64,000 nucleotides of DNA from JANXQG01 sp963775975 (GCA_963775975.1 CAVZKX010000002.1:1426001-1490000), one strand, 5' to 3'. Shown: positions 45,545 to 55,796, counted from the first letter of the stretch. Translations and numbers: made by a program. The notes: generated by a model not told the origin, from the letters alone.

Positions 45545-45915
45545 TCCGCGGAATCGTGAACGCGCGCCGCGAAGGAATTGTGCGCTTGCGGGTGCGCGGT
45601 CCCGCAGGAACCGAAATAGTTGTGGACGCGATTGTTGATTCAGGCTACACGTCGTCTCTGACGCTGCCGACGACAACGATCACCGGGCTTGGTCTCAATC
45701 GACAATCCGCAGGTACGGCAACATTGGCGGATGGTTCAGTCCGTCGATTCGATGTTTACGCGGCGGAGGTTGAGTGGGACGGTAAATGGCGCCCCGTGCT
45801 GGCTTCAGCCGTGGGAAATGAGCCGCTCTTGGGAATGCGTCTGATGGCTGGCCACAAATTGACAATCGAGGTAGTCCCACGCGGCGTGGTGGAGATTGTG
45901 CCGTTACGTGGATGA
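45541..45915 (+). CDS. Clan AA retropepsin-like aspartic protease
   Basis: A 124-residue single-domain aspartyl protease-like protein. The active-site motif is DAIVDSGYTSSLTLP (D-S-G in place of the commoner D-T-G, acceptable in the clan). The hydrophobic-hydrophobic-Gly motif on the opposite side is LLGMRLMAGHKLTIEV. It would work as a homodimer, each chain giving one Asp. The upstream gene overlaps by four bases. Cleavage targets are unknown; the arrangement suggests the partner as substrate, inhibitor or delivery factor. Intact, with no signal peptide, so cytoplasmic. Confidence 0.8.
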   Translation: MIRGIVNARREGIVRLRVRGPAGTEIVVDAIVDSGYTSSLTLPTTTITGLGLNRQSAGTATLADGSVRRFDVYAAEVEWDGKWRPVLASAVGNEPLLGMRLMAGHKLTIEVVPRGVVEIVPLRG

Positions 45916-45971
45916 CATTTTGGTTGCAAAACGTCGATCGGTCATCGGTCCAAGCAGGACAGGACGATCCT

Positions 45972-46304
45972 ATGTGGGTAGCATTCGACAACGGTGCAAC
46001 GATCGGTCAGCGCGGGTCGGAGGGTGGCATCATCGTGCGCGATGACGAACATGGCGACGGGGCACGGATAACGTTGGAGCGAGGTTGCGCCCACTGCGTG
46101 CCGTTCGCGGTGACATGCGGCGTTTATGGGTGGTTCTTTCATACCAGATTCGTTGGCTCCGAGGCTGAGGCGGAGTTCTCGGCCATGCGCGATGAATTGG
46201 GTGCAGTTCTAAAAACGATCCTACGCGCCGACGATCCCGCAGCGGAGTCCAAAATGCTTTCAGCCACCGAAGGTATCAAAGAGTTTGCGTCGCGATTCCC
46301 GTGA
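45972..46304 (+). CDS. Hypothetical protein with paired Cys/His residues
   Basis: The 110-residue product starts at ATG 45972 (another 20 codons are open upstream). It reads WVAFDNGATIGQRGSEGG, then DGARITLERGCAHCVPFAVTCGVYGWFFHT, with three Cys and nearby His, and a helical Glu/Asp C-terminus. The strand pattern (GGIIVRDDEHGDGARITLE) resembles a small beta-sandwich. No family is recognised with certainty. It follows the protease gene by 56 bases and may belong to the same transcript. Confidence 0.5.
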   Translation: MWVAFDNGATIGQRGSEGGIIVRDDEHGDGARITLERGCAHCVPFAVTCGVYGWFFHTRFVGSEAEAEFSAMRDELGAVLKTILRADDPAAESKMLSATEGIKEFASRFP

Positions 46305-46377
46305 CAAGGCTTGACGCATAGCAGTATGCGGATTGGAACGACCGTCGTTGGACGCCGCTAGCAGTGCGTGTGGAAAA

Positions 46378-46608
46378 ATGGAACTCGATACACATAAAAT
46401 CGACGACGCAGTGCTTGCTCTTCTCTATCTCGGACTGCACGACGGCGTCAGAGCGTGGAAGGGCTTCGACTGGGCCGCCATGGATCGGCTGCACGAAAAA
46501 GGCTACATTTCCGACCCGCGCGGCAAGGCCAAATCGGTCGTCTTCAGCGAGGAAGGTTTGCAAGAGTCGCAGCGCCTTCTCACGGAACTGTTTGGGAGCT
46601 CCCGCTGA
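46378..46608 (+). CDS. DUF6429 family protein
   Basis: The 76-residue protein matches the DUF6429 pattern throughout: ELDTHKIDDAVLALLYLGLHDG, RAWKGFDWAAMDRLHEKGYISDP, and GKAKSVVFSEEGLQESQRLL. The shape is a small winged-helix-like fold (helix-helix-strand). Such genes are many-copy and scattered in planctomycetes and proteobacteria; no function is established. I start at ATG 46378 since the family begins there. It is intact. A TATAAT at 46624 follows, before the next gene. Confidence 0.8.
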   Translation: MELDTHKIDDAVLALLYLGLHDGVRAWKGFDWAAMDRLHEKGYISDPRGKAKSVVFSEEGLQESQRLLTELFGSSR

Positions 46609-46623
46609 GGGTTGAATCGGAAG

Positions 46624-46629
46624 TATAAT
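46624..46629 (+). promoter_or_regulatory. -10 element (TATAAT) before the DUF29 gene
   Basis: A perfect TATAAT, 38 bases before the ATG at 46668, inside AAGTATAATATAAAG. No -35 at correct spacing was found. Confidence 0.4.
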
Positions 46630-46667
46630 ATAAAGAGAAGATCAACACTTGTGGCGAGGATCGACCT

Positions 46668-47147
46668 ATGGCGACGGCAGAAGCACTTGAACTGAGCGTG
46701 CTGTTTGAGCAGGACGAAACCGCGTGGCTGGAGGCCATGTCGGCCTTGGCGGCCAACGGGCACTACGCGGAAATGGACTACCGAAACCTCAGCGAGTATC
46801 TTGCGGACATGGCGCGACGCGATCGACGGGAAGTTTTGAGTCGGCTAATAGCGCTTTACTTACACTTGCTCAAGTGGGAGCACCAACCGGAACGACGTTC
46901 GGGCTCCTGGCGCGCCACGCTTCGGGAGCAGCGGCGCCAACTGAAAGAGTTGCTCGATAGCGGCACCCTCCGAAACTATGCCTTGACCGTGTTAGCGAAA
47001 GCGTACGCTGAAGCCAGACGCCAAGCGGCCGATGAAACGGAACTGCCGCTCAACATTTTCCCGCTGGAGGACGCCCGTGGCCTCGATGAATTGTTTGCCG
47101 AGCCCGAAGCGGAAAGCGGCGATGCTTCTGATGTCAACGGCAAATGA
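46668..47147 (+). CDS. DUF29 family protein
   Basis: A 159-residue protein with the DUF29 layout. FEQDETAWLEAMSALAANGHYAEMDYRNLSEYLADM is at the start, then a helix bundle (RREVLSRLIALYLHLLKWEHQPERR, SWRATLREQRRQLKELLD). LRNYALTVLAKAYAEARRQAADET and PLNIFPLEDARGLDELF follow. The family is abundant in cyanobacteria and planctomycetes and looks toxin- or mobile-associated, but no role is proven. Intact, no signal peptide. Last of the short same-strand genes of this accessory stretch; convergent with the hydrolase ending at 47184. Confidence 0.88.
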   Translation: MATAEALELSVLFEQDETAWLEAMSALAANGHYAEMDYRNLSEYLADMARRDRREVLSRLIALYLHLLKWEHQPERRSGSWRATLREQRRQLKELLDSGTLRNYALTVLAKAYAEARRQAADETELPLNIFPLEDARGLDELFAEPEAESGDASDVNGK

Positions 47148-47183
47148 GAGTGAAATGGTGGGACTCGCTGCGCTCGGCCCACC

Positions 47184-49279
47184 CTACGGCGCTCGCTTCA
47201 GCCCCTCCCAGCGAACGGTCCAGTTGCTATCGCGCGGGAATCCCGGCGCGTTAACATTCGGGCGCCGTCCCAGCCGGCACACATCATCGCGGCAGCGTAA
47301 AGCAGGCCGCCGTTGGAAGGAAAGTAGGGAAACGGTCCGCCCGTGCTCAGGCCGGCGACGTTGAACTGGGATTTTCGCGAGGGATGCAGCAAGGCTTCAA
47401 TCGCTAGATTCGGCTCGCCGTTCCGAGCGGCGGCCATCGCCATCATGGGAAAATCCCAACCCCAACAGCGATCCCATTGCCAGTCCGCCATCACCCGCCG
47501 CACGGTCGCCCGCATGATCGCCGGGTCCACGCCGTCGCCCGGCAACATGCCGCGAGCGCCGATCAACGACGGATGCTCCCAATTCCAATTCGTGTAAGTG
47601 TCCAACAATCCCTCTTGTTGCAGGTAAAGGCCGTCGGCAGTCGGTAGAGGAGCGAGGGCTCGGAGGACTTCGTCCCACTTCGGATCGCGAGACAGCCCCA
47701 GCCGCTGCCGCCACTGCTCGGCCACACGAAGGCCGAATCGCCAGTAACTCAACTCAAACGCCGGATTCCGCGCCTTGGTGGGATCGGTTTTCTCGGGCAC
47801 GGTTCTAAGCGGGGGGCCCAAGACATATCGGCTGGAGACCTTGTCGAGCACGGCGTACGACGCCATGAAGTCGGCGGTGGCGAAGACGACATCCTGCCAT
47901 TTCTTCAAAGTCTCCACGGTCGGATGCAGGCGATAATCCAACAGGGCGTAAAATATGGGGTGCGGCTGCTGCCAGATCAAGAGCGGCCCTACGCCCGACG
48001 GCGAGTCGCGTCCATCGGGGCCGACCATCTTTGGCCAGCGTGCGCCTCGGTAGCCTTGAGCCTGCGCCCTCGTGCGGGCCGAGGGAAGGATGCGCGCATA
48101 CCAGCCCAGGCTGCGCTCGATGAGCGGCCAGCGGTCCCACAAGGCATAATGCGCGGCATGCCACCAGTACATTTCCAGGTGGAACTTGCCGTTCCAGCCG
48201 TTATTGAACAGCCCGCTCTCCTGGGGCGGCAGGGAGCCCGCTTCTTGGACGGCGAGCAGATATTGCGAGAGCACGATCCGCCGTTCCAGTTCTTTCCAGC
48301 GCGGGTCGTTGCTGGCGGAGAGGTCGATCGCGCCGCCGCTCGACCAAAAGCGCGACCAGTGCGAGCCGCTCGCCGCCTTCACGGCCGAGAACGTTGTCGG
48401 CCGGCCGTTAATCTTCCCGTTGGCAAAGGTGCAAACCCACTCCAGCACGGCATCGCGCTTGTCGGGCAGCAGAACGTATTGATGCTTCTTCTCTTCCTTA
48501 AGCACTGCATCGCTCGACCAGGTGAGGCGCACGGCATAGCGAGCGTCGTCAAGTTGCCGTGCGAAATCGGCCTGATGGTCGCTCAATGTCAACCGTGTCT
48601 CGTGGGCATTGGTTACGTCCCAATTCGCGCCGCTTGATGACGGGCTGCCATAGGGAAACGCCAGCACGATGCCCAACCGCCCTTGGGACGCCAGCGGTGA
48701 CTCGATGCGCACGGTGACCGCGTCATGCGCCGGATCGGCACAGGTCTCCACGCGCACGGGCTGGCCATCGAACTGGAAGCGGCTTTCGATCAGCCCGTGC
48801 CAGAGGTCCAGTTCCTGCCGAATGTTTTGAATCTGATTCAGGGCGGCCTCTTTGCCATCGGCACCGAGCAGCCGCAGCGAGAACCGGCCCAGGTTGAACC
48901 GATGGGGATTCTCTCGCAGCCAATTATAGAGGTCCTCTTGACCTCTGCCGCTGGTGGCATAGCCGACCGGCCGGCCGTAGGTATCGTAGGGCGTTAGCCG
49001 GAAGTCGTCGATGCGTTTTCCCTTGGGAAGCGGAAATGAATGCCATCCCCAGTGCGACATCGTGTTGCCGTAGAAAGTTTGCAAGCCGGTCACGTCCACG
49101 CCGAATGCAATCTCGCCATTGCCGACCTGCAATGCGGTCGTCGGGTCGGCTGAGTCTAGCACAACGTTGTGGCGGGTCACCAGGGCATGGCGATCAATGG
49201 TCCGAGGGCCGTCGTCGGCGCGGGCGAGAACCGTAAGGAACCCCGAAAGCAACACTGCGATGATGGATCGTCCTATCAT
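47184..49279 (-). CDS. Exported GH65-like (alpha/alpha)6-barrel glycosidase, frame-broken at the C-terminus
   Basis: The product is about 698 residues with a signal peptide (IAVLLSGFLTVLARADD). The N-terminal half is a beta-sandwich (VLDSADPTTALQVGNGEIAFGVD). From about 320 it has the six-hairpin barrel with PPQESGLFNNGWNGKFHLEMYWWHA, RWPKMVGPDGRDSPSGVGP and LIWQQPHPI, as in the trehalose/maltose phosphorylase and hydrolase group. An acidic catalytic residue (Glu in FHLEMYWW) is likely. Near 47272 a C seems lost; the other frame reads APNVNAPGFPRDSNWTVRW and ends with a stop at 47184. It may cut or phosphorolyse a plant or algal oligosaccharide. First gene of the polysaccharide cluster. Confidence 0.72.
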
Positions 49280-49285
49280 GCTGGC

Positions 49286-50974
49286 TTACCGTGGATTCCT
49301 CTCAGCGTACTTGTCGCGATTGCAGATCACCTTTCCCGCGGAATCCATGTCAAATTCCGCCGCTTGCAGGACCGTCTCGCGACCTTTGGCGAAGTGGACA
49401 TGGTAGAAAACCACCGGACGATCGCCTTGCTCCAAAACATAGGGATGTCCGCCTTGCACGCCGTCCTTCGCTCGTTTGCCGGGCGCGGCCAGGATCGTGG
49501 AATTGTACTTCCAGTTGCCGAGGCCGTCGGCGGAGCGGTAGATGCGCAGGCCCGCCCACGCATCGACGATCATCCAATACGCGCCCTTCCATCGCCAGAC
49601 GAGCGGGGCTTCGTGATGTACGTCGGTCACCGCCGGGCCAATCGCTTTCCATGTTTTAAGGTCGGGGCTCTCCGCCGCGTAGGTCCGCGAGCCGTGGCCT
49701 TCGTCCTTGTACCAGACGAGCCATTTGTCGCCGATGCGGTAGATGCACGGGTCGATGCAATTGTCGGAGGAGAGCGGCAAGGTCATCTGGTATTTCCACG
49801 TCTTGCCGTCTTGGCTGGTGAAGTGTTTGACGGTCCGCTTGCCCATCCACTGGGTGTAGATGCCATCGACGCAGGCGACGAAGAGATGGAACTGGCCCTC
49901 GTGACGGATGACGCACGGCGCCCACCAGGTGCAATTCCGCTCGATGGGCTCGCCCAGCCCTTCATCGCCCGTGCAGATGCCGGCGTATTTCCAGGTGATG
50001 CCGTCTTTCGACGAGGCGATGCCGATGGCCGAACCGTGGCACCAATCGACGCCGTGCGGATTCTTTAGCGCGGCACGGCGCTGCGTGTAGTAGATGCGCC
50101 ATTCCTTCTGGTCCGGTGCCCAGATGACGGTCGGATCGGCCGCGCCGTGCCAGAGCGGATCGTCGAAGAGCGGGGCCGGCACGCGCTCGATGGGGAAACG
50201 CGGCTGAGCGTCGTTTTCAGCGGTAGCCGATTTCAAATACGGCCGCAATTCTGGCATGGCTTGCGGCAGGGCGTCGGCAACCAATCGCGCCATAGTCAAC
50301 GCGCCCTTGCGGGAGAAATGCGTACGGTCGCCGGTCGCGGCGCTCAAGTCTGTGCTGCCGGCATCGCCCAGCCGTTCGTAAAGCCGCATCGCAGCCGCGT
50401 GCAAGTCGATCACCGGCACGCCTTTTTCCTTGCCGACCTTGAACATCGCGTCGGCGTAAGCCTGCAATCCGGTGACGACCTTGCCATTCTCAAACGTCCG
50501 CCGCGCGACGGGCGTAACGAGGATCGGCTTGGCACCGGCTGCCCTCGCTTCATCGATATACTGCCGCAGATAGCTCTGAAAATCGGTTGCGGGGTCCACG
50601 GCCGGCTTGCCGTCCTTGACGTGGCTATCATTGTGGCCGAATTGGACGAAAACATAATCGCCCTTGGCGGCCAGGGCCTTCTTCCAACGTCCCTCCTTGA
50701 TGAAACTCCTGGTGCTGCGGCCGGACGCGGCATGATTGAGCACCGTGACCTTGTCGTTAAAGAAGTCGCCGAAGACCTGTCCCCAGCCGGTCAGGTCGGG
50801 CTTGTCCGCGGGCCGCGTGTCGTAGGTAGAAACGGTGGAATCGCCGACCAGCACGATGCGGATCGGTTTTGAGGTCGTGACACTCTCCGCAGCGACCACC
50901 GGATTCTCGCATTGGGTGACAACCGTGATCATGGCGAGCGTGAAGACAGCGCACAAAGTTCTCTTTGCGATCAT
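49286..50974 (-). CDS. CE12-type SGNH esterase fused to a GH43-like propeller
   Basis: A 562-residue exported two-domain protein. Residues 35-250 are an SGNH esterase of the rhamnogalacturonan acetylesterase type (CE12): block I VLVGDSTVSTY with the catalytic Ser, Gly block HAASGRSTRS, block III FVQFGHNDSH with Asn, and block V TGDRTHFSRKG with Asp and His. Residues 270-560 form a five-bladed propeller (HGAADPTVIWAP, GIASSKDGITWKY, DNCIDPCIYRIGD, HHEAPLVWRWKG), as in GH43-like enzymes. This union would deacetylate and trim pectic side chains in the same molecule. Signal peptide ends VVAAES. It lies six bases from the preceding gene and is intact. Confidence 0.8.
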   Translation of the reverse strand: MIAKRTLCAVFTLAMITVVTQCENPVVAAESVTTSKPIRIVLVGDSTVSTYDTRPADKPDLTGWGQVFGDFFNDKVTVLNHAASGRSTRSFIKEGRWKKALAAKGDYVFVQFGHNDSHVKDGKPAVDPATDFQSYLRQYIDEARAAGAKPILVTPVARRTFENGKVVTGLQAYADAMFKVGKEKGVPVIDLHAAAMRLYERLGDAGSTDLSAATGDRTHFSRKGALTMARLVADALPQAMPELRPYLKSATAENDAQPRFPIERVPAPLFDDPLWHGAADPTVIWAPDQKEWRIYYTQRRAALKNPHGVDWCHGSAIGIASSKDGITWKYAGICTGDEGLGEPIERNCTWWAPCVIRHEGQFHLFVACVDGIYTQWMGKRTVKHFTSQDGKTWKYQMTLPLSSDNCIDPCIYRIGDKWLVWYKDEGHGSRTYAAESPDLKTWKAIGPAVTDVHHEAPLVWRWKGAYWMIVDAWAGLRIYRSADGLGNWKYNSTILAAPGKRAKDGVQGGHPYVLEQGDRPVVFYHVHFAKGRETVLQAAEFDMDSAGKVICNRDKYAERNPR

Positions 50975-51146
50975 TTTCCATATCCTTACCTAGCGTTGAG
51001 CGGATAGTTTCCAGATTATCTCACGCCGAATCGCGATACGCAAATGGTCGCAACGATGCCGTTGTCGCCGTTTGCTGCTTTGATCATCCCGTTTTGGTAG
51101 AATCAAAGGTTCCCGGATCGGTGATCGACTCCAAGGAACCTGCCCC

Positions 51147-52343
51147 ATGCGTACATCGCTTGGTTCACTTTTGATACTGGTCGCTGCAACCTTGCAAGCG
51201 ATTGAAGCCGCCGACCCGCCCCGCGAGTGGATCGAGCCGGCTACGGGCCACCGCGTCGTCCGCCTTTCCCAAGAAGGCGGCACGTCGAGCTTATACTTCC
51301 ATCAAAACGCCTATACGCTCTCCGGCGACAAGCTTGTCGTCTCGACCAGCGGCGGGCTGGCCAGCATTGATTTGAAGACCCGCAAGACCGAACCGTTGGT
51401 CGAAGGACGCGCGGGCAACGTCGTCGTCGGCAAACGGGGCCGCAAGGTTTACTATACGCAAAACGGAGCGGCGTACTGCACGGATATCGACAGCCGCAGA
51501 ACGCGCAAGATCGCCGAATTGCCGCCGGAAATGCGCCGCGGCTCGGGCTTCGCCGTCAATGCCGACGAGACACTGCTGGCCGGCAGCTATGTCGAAGGCG
51601 GTCCGCGGCCGGCTGGCGATCAAATAGCGGACAGGCAACAGGCAGTACCTCTGCCGGCGGACAGAGAACGCAGTCTGGAGGCACGCTGGGCGGCCCGCCG
51701 ACCCATGCGGCTTTATACGATCAATATCAAGTCGAGCGAGATCAAGACCTTTCATCCTAGCAACGACTGGCTCAACCATGTGCAGTTCTCGCCCACCGAT
51801 CCGGCGCTGATCATATTCTGCCACGAGGGGCCTTGGCACAAAGTCGACCGCATCTGGACCATCCATACGGACGGCAGCGGACTGACGAAGATGCACGCCC
51901 GCACGATGGACATGGAGATCGCCGGGCACGAGTTTTTCAATCCGGACGGCAAGATCATCTGGTTCGATCTGCAAACGCCGAAGTCCAAAGTCTTCTGGCT
52001 CGCTGGCCGCGCGGTGGTGACGGGCGAGCTGATCAAGTACCGCGTGGCGCGGGAAAACTGGTCTGTGCATTTCAACGTATCGCCCGATGGCAAGCTTTTT
52101 GCAGGAGACGGCGGCGGTCCGCACAGTGTGGCGGCGCCCGGCAATGGGCAGTGGATCTATCTTTTCAAGCCTAAGAATGGCGTACTGGAGGCCGAAAAGC
52201 TCGTCGATCTATTGAAGCATGATTATAGTCTGGAGCCGAACGTGACCTTCACGCCCGATGGAAAGTGGATCGTTTTCCGCTCGAACATGCACGGCGCGAC
52301 GCACGTATATGCCGTGGAGGTTGCCAAGAGCCGCGGCGTATAA
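51147..52343 (+). CDS. ogl: Oligogalacturonate lyase (PL22)
   Basis: A 398-residue exported seven-bladed propeller lyase. Signal peptide LILVAATLQAIEAAD; then TSSLYFHQNAYTLSGDK with a metal-binding His/Gln pair, TFHPSNDWLNHVQFSPTDP, IFCHEGPWHKVDRIW and MEIAGHEFFNPDGK with further Mn-binding His and Gln residues. These are the PL22 signature. It beta-eliminates unsaturated digalacturonate to 5-keto-4-deoxyuronate, the last extracellular or periplasmic step of pectate breakdown. Divergent from the CE12 gene with 172 bases between; a TAGAAT box lies at 51098. Intact. Confidence 0.9.
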   Translation: MRTSLGSLLILVAATLQAIEAADPPREWIEPATGHRVVRLSQEGGTSSLYFHQNAYTLSGDKLVVSTSGGLASIDLKTRKTEPLVEGRAGNVVVGKRGRKVYYTQNGAAYCTDIDSRRTRKIAELPPEMRRGSGFAVNADETLLAGSYVEGGPRPAGDQIADRQQAVPLPADRERSLEARWAARRPMRLYTINIKSSEIKTFHPSNDWLNHVQFSPTDPALIIFCHEGPWHKVDRIWTIHTDGSGLTKMHARTMDMEIAGHEFFNPDGKIIWFDLQTPKSKVFWLAGRAVVTGELIKYRVARENWSVHFNVSPDGKLFAGDGGGPHSVAAPGNGQWIYLFKPKNGVLEAEKLVDLLKHDYSLEPNVTFTPDGKWIVFRSNMHGATHVYAVEVAKSRGV

Positions 52344-52350
52344 GCATTTT

Positions 52351-53690
52351 TCACTCCAACTTCACCAGAATCCCCTGCCCGGCAATTAGCCATTGGCCGT
52401 TCTTTTCGTCCAGCGGCGCCAGAACGTCCGTCCTCGGCCGAAACGACGAGCTTGGTCTTGTAGGGCCGTGTCGTGTCTAGCTTGAGATTCACAGACGGAC
52501 CCAAGCTCAGGTTCACTAACATTATGTAGTCGCCGCCATGTTCGTCCTTGAATTCGCCGACCATAACGGGCGGTGAATTGGCTGCGGCGGTTCCTCGGAC
52601 CGATGCTCGCGATTGCACCCGCTTGACGATCCGGCCGGGCAGCAGCGGAAGCGATTTGGCCGGCGGCGGCGAGGTGAAATAAACGCCCGTCGATTCGAGT
52701 CGGTTCATGATCGGCCCAAGCGTCCGAATCTGGTGATTGATTGTTTGAAGATAGCGCCACGTTTCCGTCTTGTGGCCCGATGCATCAATCGGGGCGTAGG
52801 CATAGGCATCTTGATGATACTTGAACCAGTGGACTCCCCGGCCGCCCGCTGCCAGCGTGGTATAGACCTGAAAGGCGAGATTCGCCGGCGAGGGGACCGG
52901 AGTGAACTTTCGGATCTGATTGCAGGTGATCGCGTTCCAGAACGGCAAATGATGTTCGCGAGCGACTTGCCGTACTTCCAGCAGGTTGGAGAAATAAAGC
53001 GCCGCCTTGCCGGCGTCGCGGAGATCGTCCGAGAACTCGACCATGTAATTGTCGTAACAGAGGAATTGCGGCTGGACTTCGCGCACGAAGCGCTCGAGGT
53101 ATTCGCGGTAGGTCGGCACGCCCATTTGAGAATTGTCCGGCACGAAGCGTGGCGTAATTGGGATAAAGATTGATATGGGCGAGTTTTCCGGGGGCATATT
53201 TCTTCACGGCGGCGACCGCTTTGGCCAGCTTGGGAAAAACGACGACGCCCGGCTCGTCCATGATCGTATAGCCGAGCACCGCTTTGCCGTTGCCCGATTT
53301 TTCAACCATGAGCCGAATGCCGCGATCGATGTCTTCGTCGCTCAGTTTTTTCCAGTTAGGAAACCACGACTTGACTTCGTTCGGCGGCGCTACGATGGCT
53401 GTGAGTCCCAGCTTCTCGCAGAGCGGAATGTCTTCCGGCTTTACGTAGCCCGCGACCGTGAATTGGCAGTCGGCCACACTTTCCAGGCCGCCATCGGGCG
53501 ACCGGCCCGCCCCCTTCCACCCAACGCGCCGGTCCCAGATGACAATCGGAAAGAAATCCTGCCGGCCGGCGTAGGACCAAGGGCCGGAATCGACGAACGA
53601 CTGTGTCCGATCGGCGGCCCAATCATCCTTGGCAATGAGCGACAAGACGGCAAAAACACACGTCACGATTAATGGGGCTGAATACTTCAT
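52351..53690 (-). CDS. Exported TIM-barrel glycoside-hydrolase-like protein, two frame breaks
   Basis: About 446 residues with a signal peptide (LIVTCVFAVLSLIAKDDWAAD). Barrel motifs are FFPIVIWDRR, VAGYVKPEDIP, GLTAIVAPP, VLGYTIMDEPG (probable acid Glu) and, after the frame changes near 53150, FLCYDNYMV and GGRGVHWFKYHQ. The C-terminal beta-domain continues to DYIMLVNLSLGPSVNLKLD. A second change near 52440 yields DVLAPLDEKNGQW and LIAGQGILVKLE-stop at 52351. It is translationally coupled to the upstream gene (ATGA overlap at 53687-53690). The GH family is not assignable; GH42-like clan A is possible. Likely periplasmic action on oligosaccharides. Confidence 0.6.
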
Positions 53691-55674
53691 GGTTGCTTTT
53701 CCTCGATTTCATAGATGTGTACGGCTAGCCGATGAAAATCGTCATGAATGACGGTGCCGTCGGCGGATATCGATCGGTTCTCGTCTAGGACCTGCACACT
53801 TTTCGCCGGCAGCGGCAAATTGAACTGGACTGCGCCTCTCCGTCGCCGTCGTCCACGGCGAACAGGTAGAGCTTGCCGTCATGGTGTCGCGTAAGGCAGT
53901 GCAGCCAGCGGGGCGCGTCATGGACCTTCACCGCGCCAGCAGGCTCGACCGATAGCAGCGCCGGCGCCAAGCCGTCGAATTCGGCAGCGATCCGCTTCTG
54001 CCGATCCCATTGCGTGGCGAAGGGCACGTCCGGATTGCGTTTTATGTCGGTCCAAGAGTAGAAAACCAGGCCCGTTGCGCCTTCACAAATGCACTGCCAC
54101 GCCATGCTTCGCTCTTCCTCGAATGTCGGCGTGCGGTCGTGTTGATTCTCGATCTCGTTTTTGCCGTAGATCGACCAGTTGAAGGCTTGCGGCACCTGCC
54201 ACATCGGCCGCGATCGGGCAACTTGATTGAATGTTGTCGCCGACCACTCGGCCGCCAGCGACGCCGGTTTCCGGGCGATGGGATACGGATCGCTGCCGAT
54301 GCAATCGAAGCTGTTGATGTAGCCCGATATGTCGTCCACCTGATAGACCACGCTCCAGGTCGGATGATTCGGATCGTCTTCGGCCACCCAGCGCTGATGG
54401 GCTTCCAGCCGCGGAAGATACTGTAGCGAAAGCTCATCGTTCAGATACCAGGCCAGCAGCGCCCGATGGTTGCGGAACTGGCGGACCCGCGCGCGGAGGA
54501 GAGGCTCTTCGTCGGCCTCGCTGCGAACGCCGGGGGAACAATGCGCCGAACCGAAGTATAAGTCCTTGAGTGAGTAAATCACTTTGAGCTCGTATCGCGC
54601 GGCGAGATCCATCTGCTTGAGCGTCGGCGGTTCGTACGGCATGAGGCAGTTGAATTTGCTGGCCGAGTAGGTTTTGAGATCCGCTTCGTTGACGCCGCTG
54701 AAATACATGCCAAGCGGGAAGAACGGCTTGCCCTCGACTATCAAGCGGCGGTGCTCGTCGATCCAACAGCGCGGATAGAAGTCGTCGGAAAGCCGCTGCA
54801 AGTGTTGGTGGGCCGCCTGGATCTCTTTCCCATCCGGGCCGGTCAATCGCAGCGCCAAGTCATAATTCCCAATGGCGAGGCCGGGAATGGGCAAGTCCAC
54901 GTCCAACGACTTGGCACCCGCCAGCTCGGGCGATTCCCAAATCGTGGTTCCATGCGCATCGCTAAGCCGGGCGTGAACCCGGACATCTTGCAGATGGACG
55001 TCATAATCGCGCAGATCGAGCCGCACCCGCACTTGGGCATGTTCTGGACCGCGCGACGTGATCCAGCCGCGATACACCGGCGAGCGCATGATGACCTGCA
55101 TTGGCGGATCGATGATGCGGGCGAGTTCCACGTCGTCGAACCAGGCCGTGCCGGTCATGCCCCGACGCACGTAGCAGGCCAAGGTAACCGCCGCGGCGTC
55201 ATCCGGAATCCGCGTGACTTCTTCGATGCGAGTCCAGTCGTGTGTTCCCTTGACGCCATGCGGATAAGTGCCGCCCAACCATTTGCCTTTCGCGTCCTGC
55301 CATTCCAAGCAGATGGTCGCGCCGGACTCGGGTCCAGCAATGTCTTTGGTCTTGACCCATACTCCGAAACGGCACTTCCAACCAGCACGCAGCGGGACCT
55401 TTTGTGAGCAGAGTCTATAGCGGGCCGGCGTCGTGTTGACGAAACGCAGGGACGAAGTTCCAGTATGACGCTCGTGCCCATCGCGGGTGTACACGGCCGC
55501 GTCACCGTGCCATGACTCCGGCAACGTCGCCGAGCCCGAGAGTTCGAAGGAAGGATTGGTCGTCAGGTTTCCGTTTTCAGACGGCGATGCGGCGACGCCG
55601 AGGGACGAAACGCCCGCGAGCATTATCGCAATGGCTATGCCGGCAAGTATCGCTGGAGGTAGTTTGGATTTCAT
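53687..55674 (-). CDS. Exported CBM-TIM-barrel glycoside-hydrolase-like protein, frame-broken
   Basis: About 662 residues. A signal peptide (ILAGIAIAIMLAGVSSLGVAA) leads into a CBM4/9-like jelly roll (NPSFELSGSATLPESWHGD, GTAWFDDVELARI). A linker immunoglobulin-like region follows, then a barrel from about 330 with FFPLGMYFSGVN, LLAWYLNDEL (Glu, probable acid/base), SDPYPI and LVFYSWTDIK. The frame changes near 53830; the resumed frame reads FNLPLPAKSVQVLDENRS and ends EEKQP-stop at 53687-53689, exactly overlapping the next gene's ATG. That overlap strongly supports the reconstruction. Substrate unknown, in keeping with the pectin cluster. Confidence 0.65.
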
Positions 55675-55796
55675 GTGCACTCCTTTTACCAACGAGATTC
55701 GAGCGGCAAGTGCGTGTTACTGCCGACAGGCATTTTAAGGCAGTGTTGGGCAATTTGCCAATCTACCCAATCCGTCCGACTTGCAAAATCCTCGTG

